Origin: Chryseobacterium caseinilyticum
Lineage (GTDB): Bacteria; Bacteroidota; Bacteroidia; Flavobacteriales; Weeksellaceae
Reading direction: 5' to 3'
Assembly (NCBI RefSeq): GCF_014837145.1
Contig: NZ_JACYFS010000001.1
Coordinates: 1,364,001-1,428,000, forward strand
DNA: 64,000 nucleotides
The notes beneath the pieces were generated by a model, which searched no databases, was not told the DNA's origin, and worked only from the letters and a program-made list of their open reading frames with translations. Made by a program: the position numbers and the translations under genes. This document shows positions 59,840 to 64,000 of this stretch, piece by piece; within the stretch, counting starts at the first letter, position 1; each line of letters starts with the position of its first letter.

Positions 59840-60589
59840 ATGGACTCTAAGCAACAAATACAAAAATTATCCGACGAAGGTAAAAAAATTTATCTCTCGC
59901 ATATTTCTGCAGATCCTGTGATTTTCGGATTTGAAAGCAACGAGCTGAAAGTACTGCTCGTAAAAATGAATTATCGCGAAAAATGGATGCTTCCGGGTGG
60001 ATATGTGAAGAAAGATGAGGACCTGGACGACGCTGTACAGAGGATTATAAAAGACAGAACAGGCCTTACAGATGTTTACCTGCATGAATTTGGAGTTTTT
60101 GGAAAAAAAGCCCGTAGTGAAGAATATTTTGTAGAATTTGATGAGTCTCATTTCAGCAAACAACGGTTTATTTCTATCGGATATCTCGCATTGTACAACC
60201 CTTCTCAGCAGGATCTTATAAAAGATGAGCTTAGCCAGTCCTGCGAATGGACGAACATTAACAAACTCGACGAACTGGATTTCGCCATGGATCACAGGGA
60301 AATTATTGAAAAAGCGCTTTTAGCTTTAAGAGAGAAAATTGCGATAAGACCCATTGGTTATAATTTACTTCCTGAGAAATTTACGCTTTCAGAAATTCAG
60401 AAATTGTATGAAACTATTTTGGGTAAAGAACTGAACAGGGGAAATTTTTACCGTAAAATAAAAAATCTGGGAATATTAAAAAAGTTGGATGAACAAAGAC
60501 GTGGTGGTGCTCACAAATCTCCTGATCTTTATACATTTGATGCAGAAAATTATCAAAAGGCTTTAGAAAACGGACTTACTAACTGGTAA
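59840..60589 (+). CDS. NrtR-like transcriptional regulator with degenerate Nudix domain
   Basis: A 249-residue protein with an N-terminal Nudix-fold domain and a C-terminal winged helix (about residues 170-249: EKFTLSEIQKLYETILGKELNRGNFYRKIKNLGILKKL). The Nudix box region starts GGYVKKDEDLDDAVQRIIKDRTGL (about 53-76), but the catalytic REUXEEXGU glutamates are replaced, so it should not hydrolyse nucleotides and probably binds a metabolite such as ADP-ribose, as NrtR regulators do. NrtR-type proteins control NAD synthesis or sugar use. No operator or NAD gene is adjacent, so the regulon is unknown. Confidence 0.87.
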   Translation: MDSKQQIQKLSDEGKKIYLSHISADPVIFGFESNELKVLLVKMNYREKWMLPGGYVKKDEDLDDAVQRIIKDRTGLTDVYLHEFGVFGKKARSEEYFVEFDESHFSKQRFISIGYLALYNPSQQDLIKDELSQSCEWTNINKLDELDFAMDHREIIEKALLALREKIAIRPIGYNLLPEKFTLSEIQKLYETILGKELNRGNFYRKIKNLGILKKLDEQRRGGAHKSPDLYTFDAENYQKALENGLTNW

Positions 60590-60603
60590 TTTTCTACAAA
60601 ATA

Positions 60604-60636
60604 AAAATCGGGCTTGCTTTTGGCGAGCCCGATTTT
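60604..60636. terminator. Bidirectional rho-independent terminator
   Basis: AAAATCGGGCT (60604-60614) pairs with AGCCCGATTTT (60626-60636) and the stem extends inward through TGC/GCG-type pairs, between two convergent genes. Confidence 0.93.
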
Positions 60637-60643
60637 CGTTTTA

Positions 60644-61849
60644 TCATCTTCCAAACTTAAAATATTCCGAAAGCGGATGTTTTTTATTTTTCATGAATGC
60701 TGAAGCCATTTCCATTCCGGTTACTGAAAAGGTAATTCCATTTCCTCCGAAGCCGCAGACGAAATAGGAGTTTTTAAAATTCTGATGTTCTCCGATGTAT
60801 GGCAATCCATCCTTTGTTTCGCCGAATGTTCCAGCCCAGACAAAATCGGTATAGAAATGTTCGTCAGGCTTTATTCTTTTTAAATTTCTTAAGATTTCCT
60901 TTTCTTTTTTGCCCAGTAAAGCATCCCGTTTTTCAGCATTGTGAAACTCTTCATCACCACCGCCAATCAGAAGTCTGCCATCGTCTGTACTTCTCATATA
61001 AAGATATGGTTCATCAGTATTCCAAATCAAAGTGTGTTCTATATTTTTAAATTTTTCCGAATTAATCTCTGAAACAATAGCAAAAGTGCATTTTAAATCT
61101 ACAAAATCTTCCTTGATCAATTCTTTAGCTTCATAACCAATGCAGTAGATAATTTTTTTTGCTTTAATGGTAAAACCACTTGTTGTGAGAGCCAGATTAT
61201 GATCCTTTAGATATTTTACCGATTTTAATTCTGTTTTATCGAAAATTTCCAGCCCTTTTTTCTCATTAAATCTCAATAATTCATGTGAGAATTTGAATGC
61301 ATCAATACTTCCTCCGGATTTAGACAAAATACCCCCGTATGAATTTACAATTTCAAACTGTCTCTCAATTTCTTTGGCTGAAAGCCATTCTACATCAAAA
61401 CCTGCCAGTCTTCTTGCCTCATATTCCCTTTCCAACCCATCCACATCTTTTTTTCTCGCAGCAAAATAAAGAGATTGCTTTTTTCTGAAACCTGATCTTG
61501 ATTTTATTTCTTTTACAAGGTCGGCAATATCAGTAATTGATTTTTCGCATGCTTTGTAAGCCTGTATTGCTGGTTTTTCGCCAATCATTTCCGAAAGTTC
61601 ATACAGAGGAACGTCGATTTCATATTGTAGCATTGAAGTTGTTGCAGAGGTGCTTCCGTTACAAATTTCTCTTTTATCAATTAAAATTGTTTTGTGACCG
61701 TCTTTGATCATTTGATGAGCAATGAGATTGCCGGTAATTCCTCCACCAATTATCAGTACATCACATTCTTTATCATCTTTCAGTGATGGATAGGATGAAA
61801 TAAGCCCGTTTTTAACCAACCAGAAAGGCTCATTAGATTTAAGATCCAT
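60644..61849 (-). CDS. FAD-dependent DAO-type oxidoreductase
   Basis: A 401-residue flavoprotein. The preferred start is the ATG at 61849 (MDLKSNEPFW); an in-frame ATG at 61885 would add 12 residues. The FAD loop is CDVLIIGGGITGNLIAHQM near residues 30-48 and the family signature GLPYIGEHQNFKNSYFVCGFGGNGITFS is near 351-378. This is the DAO (amine/glycine oxidase-like) family. The substrate is not evident; relatives include gamma-glutamylputrescine oxidase-like proteins. It faces a convergent regulator gene across a strong bidirectional terminator. Confidence 0.85.
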   Translation of the reverse strand: MDLKSNEPFWLVKNGLISSYPSLKDDKECDVLIIGGGITGNLIAHQMIKDGHKTILIDKREICNGSTSATTSMLQYEIDVPLYELSEMIGEKPAIQAYKACEKSITDIADLVKEIKSRSGFRKKQSLYFAARKKDVDGLEREYEARRLAGFDVEWLSAKEIERQFEIVNSYGGILSKSGGSIDAFKFSHELLRFNEKKGLEIFDKTELKSVKYLKDHNLALTTSGFTIKAKKIIYCIGYEAKELIKEDFVDLKCTFAIVSEINSEKFKNIEHTLIWNTDEPYLYMRSTDDGRLLIGGGDEEFHNAEKRDALLGKKEKEILRNLKRIKPDEHFYTDFVWAGTFGETKDGLPYIGEHQNFKNSYFVCGFGGNGITFSVTGMEMASAFMKNKKHPLSEYFKFGR

Positions 61850-61958
61850 AGTTAATTTTTTTTGTAAGAGTTTATCAACAATCAAGCCTTTTTTCCTTTA
61901 TTATAAATTGGTTTAATTATTGTTTAAACTCACTCACCAAAACATTAAAAATTAATAT

Positions 61959-62339
61959 ATGATCACAATTATTCCAGATGCTCCGGAGAACGTTGCCGCA
62001 TTTAAAGCTTCGGGTGAAATTACCAAAACAGATTTTGAAAATATTGTAAATCCTGAAGTAAAAAGAAAGGTTGAAAAATTTGAAGAGCTTAATTATCTGA
62101 TGCTGATAGATACTGAGCTTGACCAATTTACCGCAGGTGCTTGGTTTGAAGATGTAATGTTAGGCGTTAAAAATCTCGCAAAATGGAACCGTGCGGCCAT
62201 CGTGACAGACAGCAAAGGCATTCAAAATTTCACAGACGCGTTCAGTGTTTTGATGCCCGGAGAATTTAAAGGATTTCCAAAAGACAACCTTTACAATGCT
62301 CTTTACTGGTGCCAAAACGGCAATGAAGTTGAAAAATAA
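61959..62339 (+). CDS. SpoIIAA-like STAS-domain protein
   Basis: A 126-residue soluble protein resembling the SpoIIAA-like (DUF3478) family: PENVAAFKASGEITKTDFENIVNPEV, then YLMLIDTELDQFTAGAWFEDVMLGVKNLAKWNRAAIVTD and MPGEFKGFPKDNLYNALYWC. The fold is that of a STAS domain, usually used for protein-protein contact or lipid binding; the phosphorylatable Ser of true SpoIIAA is not visible. Single gene with its own terminator. Confidence 0.85.
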   Translation: MITIIPDAPENVAAFKASGEITKTDFENIVNPEVKRKVEKFEELNYLMLIDTELDQFTAGAWFEDVMLGVKNLAKWNRAAIVTDSKGIQNFTDAFSVLMPGEFKGFPKDNLYNALYWCQNGNEVEK

Positions 62340-62359
62340 AACTTTAAAAGTTAGTAACA

Positions 62360-62400
62360 AAAATCTCCGTTATGCAATAGCAAAACGGAGATTTTATTTT
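62360..62400. terminator. Bidirectional rho-independent terminator
   Basis: AAAATCTCCGT (62360-62370) pairs perfectly with ACGGAGATTTT (62385-62395) over a 14-base loop, between two convergent genes. Confidence 0.93.
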
Positions 62401-62427
62401 AGTTAAATTATTATTAGAAAGAGAGTC

Positions 62428-63606
62428 TTATTCCAGAACTAAATTCTTGGCTTTCGCATTGCGGTAGAGATATAAATATCTGATACTGATCATTAAACCA
62501 ATTCCCGTCATTCCTACTCCAACGAGTGAAGGATAGTTGTAAGGAAGTTTGTATTCTAAAGGAATTCCACCCAAAAATGCACCCATCGCATTGGCAATAT
62601 TAAAAGCTGCCTGCATAAAAGCCGCCGCCATCATCTCACTTTTTGGTGCTGCCTTCATCATCATAATATTAATTGGTGCTGATACCGACATGGATAAAGC
62701 GCCACAAATAAAGGTCAAAATAAGTGAAATTATTCTGTGTTCAGACAGGAAAAACACCGAGAGTAATGCAACCATCATTAAAGTTAAAAATAAAATACAT
62801 GTTTTCTCAGGACTCATCTTATCTGAAATATATCCTCCAATGAGATTTCCCACCACCATTCCGGCTCCTGCAAGGATCATGACGTAAGCCATTTGGTCTG
62901 TTTTAATTCCTGAAACCACGGTCATTAATGGTGTAATGTAACTGAACCATGTAAAAAGTCCTCCAAAACCGATTGCAGTGATCATTAACACAAGCCATGC
63001 CTGTTTCGTTTTTAAAAATTTAATTTCATCTTTGAAATGCGCATCTTCATTACTTTCCATCTCAGGTAGCCAAAGTTTGATAAACAACAAAGCTAAAATT
63101 CCTATCAAAGCAACAATGGCAAAATAATACCGCCAGTGGAATACATGTCCAATATAAGTTACAAGCGGGACCATCGCTAAATTAGCAACTGTAAGACCCG
63201 TAAACATCAATGAAATATAGAATGCTTCTTTACCCTTTCCACCCATTCTTGATGCGACAACAGTTCCCACTCCGAAAAATGCACCGTGAGGAAGTCCTGA
63301 TAAAAATCTCATCCCCATCATCGAACCGTAATCCGGCATTAGCGCAGATAAACCATTGAAAATCGTAAACAAAATCATTAAAGCCAATAACACTTTTTTG
63401 GGAGGAAACTTTACAGAGTATCCAATCAAAATCGGTGCGCCGATAACGACTCCGAACGCATAAGCTGAAATTAAATGTCCCGCCTCGGGAATACTGATTG
63501 CTAAAGACTTTGCGAGATCCGGAAGAAGACCCATGATGGTAAATTCTGTTGTTCCAATTCCCAATCCGCCGATTGCTAAAGGTAAAATTCTTTTATCTAA
63601 TGCCAT
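62428..63606 (-). CDS. AraJ/NepI-type MFS exporter
   Basis: A 392-residue inner-membrane transporter with 12 hydrophobic helices. LAIGGLGIGTTEFTIMGLLPDLA at the start is the hallmark of the DHA1 family of AraJ-like efflux pumps, followed by FLSGLPHGAFFGVGTVVASRM (helix 4) and GAFLGGIPLE near 345. Members export arabinose-like sugars, purine ribonucleosides or drugs. No neighbour indicates the substrate. Confidence 0.9.
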   Translation of the reverse strand: MALDKRILPLAIGGLGIGTTEFTIMGLLPDLAKSLAISIPEAGHLISAYAFGVVIGAPILIGYSVKFPPKKVLLALMILFTIFNGLSALMPDYGSMMGMRFLSGLPHGAFFGVGTVVASRMGGKGKEAFYISLMFTGLTVANLAMVPLVTYIGHVFHWRYYFAIVALIGILALLFIKLWLPEMESNEDAHFKDEIKFLKTKQAWLVLMITAIGFGGLFTWFSYITPLMTVVSGIKTDQMAYVMILAGAGMVVGNLIGGYISDKMSPEKTCILFLTLMMVALLSVFFLSEHRIISLILTFICGALSMSVSAPINIMMMKAAPKSEMMAAAFMQAAFNIANAMGAFLGGIPLEYKLPYNYPSLVGVGMTGIGLMISIRYLYLYRNAKAKNLVLE

Positions 63607-63890
63607 GATTTATTTAAAATGATTGTAATTGCCTACTTATGAAGCAATGAAAGTTTTGAAACCGCAAAAATCTGTAAAATTTATTAGAATTTTGATTTCA
63701 GATGATTTAAATTTTGAGTGGAAGTAATAATTTTTATTAATGGCTGTTTCAAATTTAAACTGGAATCCGTTCCATATATAAACCTAACCGTGATTTAAGC
63801 AAATTGAAAATTGTCACTTACTTTAATCTCTTCTCAGAACAAAAGCCTTTGAAACAGATAATTCTCCTAAATTAAAATCTGCGTCAAAAG
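63607..63890. other. Gap without recognised gene
   Basis: AT-rich gap between the MFS gene (minus) and the lipA end (minus). Contains only short frames; GGAA-TCCG-TTCC at 63761-63772 is a small palindrome. No RNA gene seen. Confidence 0.4.
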
Positions 63891-63918
63891 AAAACTGCCT
63901 CAAAAAATGAAGCAGTTT
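63891..63918 (-). terminator. Probable terminator of lipA
   Basis: On the minus strand, AAACTGCTTCA and TGAGGCAGTTT pair (one mismatch) over TTTTT, followed by TTCTTTT, just past the lipA stop codon. Confidence 0.6.
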
Positions 63919-63924
63919 GTATTT

Positions 63925-64000
63925 TTAGTGAATATGTTTTTCGGCGTGGTAAGAACTCCTTACGAGTGGCGAACTTTCTACGTGTCTGAAGCCTAAACTT
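63925..64000 (-). CDS. lipA: Lipoyl synthase, 3' end only
   Basis: Only the last 24 codons lie in the window; the stop is at 63925-63927. They read LGFRHVESSPLVRSSYHAEK and then HIH. The FRHVESxPLVRSSYHAEKH ending is diagnostic of lipoyl synthase, the radical-SAM enzyme that inserts two sulfurs into octanoyl chains on lipoyl domains; the RSSYH serine ligates the auxiliary [4Fe-4S] cluster. The rest of the gene is beyond the right edge. Confidence 0.9.
   Translation of the reverse strand, partial: SLGFRHVESSPLVRSSYHAEKHIH

Overview
The window is a 64 kb piece of an AT-rich Bacteroidota chromosome, most likely from family Weeksellaceae (Chryseobacterium or a close relative). This rests on the gliding lipoprotein gene gldD, a Bacteroidota-type (subtype iii) T6SS sheath pair, many short lipoproteins with a Cys near residue 16-20, a fused OlsF-type acyltransferase, DUF families confined to Bacteroidota, promoters with the TAnnTTTG -7 element, and A-rich translation starts instead of Shine-Dalgarno sites. 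No rRNA, prophage, transposase, integrase or CRISPR array was seen. Both window ends cut genes: a DUF58 protein at the left and lipA at the right.

Layout. 0-9.5 kb: moxR/DUF58, a DinB-like protein, rlmB, a DUF6263-like lipoprotein, an outer-membrane barrel, a DUF4834 protein, a large YfhO-type membrane protein and a GT4 glycosyltransferase. 9.6-16 kb: a lipoprotein, a YpdA-type disulfide reductase, a netrin/TIMP-like exported protein, a TonB-dependent receptor, a 500-bp repeat-rich gap and an MFS transporter. 16-24 kb: glnS, a 25-codon candidate gene, menC, fbp, lysC, an olsF-like gene and two identical tRNA-Phe genes. 24-31 kb: a thioredoxin-fold exported protein, a NamZ-like muramidase, an FtsX-type permease and a cysteine synthase/CBS-like enzyme.

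31-35 kb is the most intriguing section. An uncharacterised single-TM protein (minus strand) faces, across a gap with four helically phased TGTCA-like repeats, a GTG-started 63-residue exported-peptide candidate with its own terminator. That is followed by a TPR sensor kinase with a lipoprotein-type N-terminus and by a response regulator. It may be a peptide- or envelope-sensing signalling locus. 36-45 kb: a lipoprotein with a caspase-like His/Cys pair, a bestrophin-type channel, mnmE and a run of four unrecognised envelope proteins. 45-52 kb: aminopeptidase P, a type IB topoisomerase, pruA and small lipoproteins, one of them behind an 11-copy 7-bp tandem repeat that abuts its promoter. 51.7-58.7 kb: a patatin phospholipase, an orphan tssB-tssC pair, mutY, gldD, a PfkB kinase and a SurA-like chaperone. 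58.8-64 kb: an FMN oxygenase/reductase, a NrtR-like regulator with a decayed Nudix box, a DAO-type oxidoreductase, a STAS-like protein, an MFS exporter and the 3' end of lipA.

Two general features stand out. Several genes begin with TTG, and a canonical -7 element helps fix one of them (mutY). The intergenic gaps hold short, strand-biased, phrase-like repeats (AAATTTGAAATTT, CCCTCAAACCCTC, TTTTTAC, GGTTAA) and palindromes. One such tract lies in frame inside the glycosyltransferase gene. Names rest on reading the proteins by eye; no database search was run.
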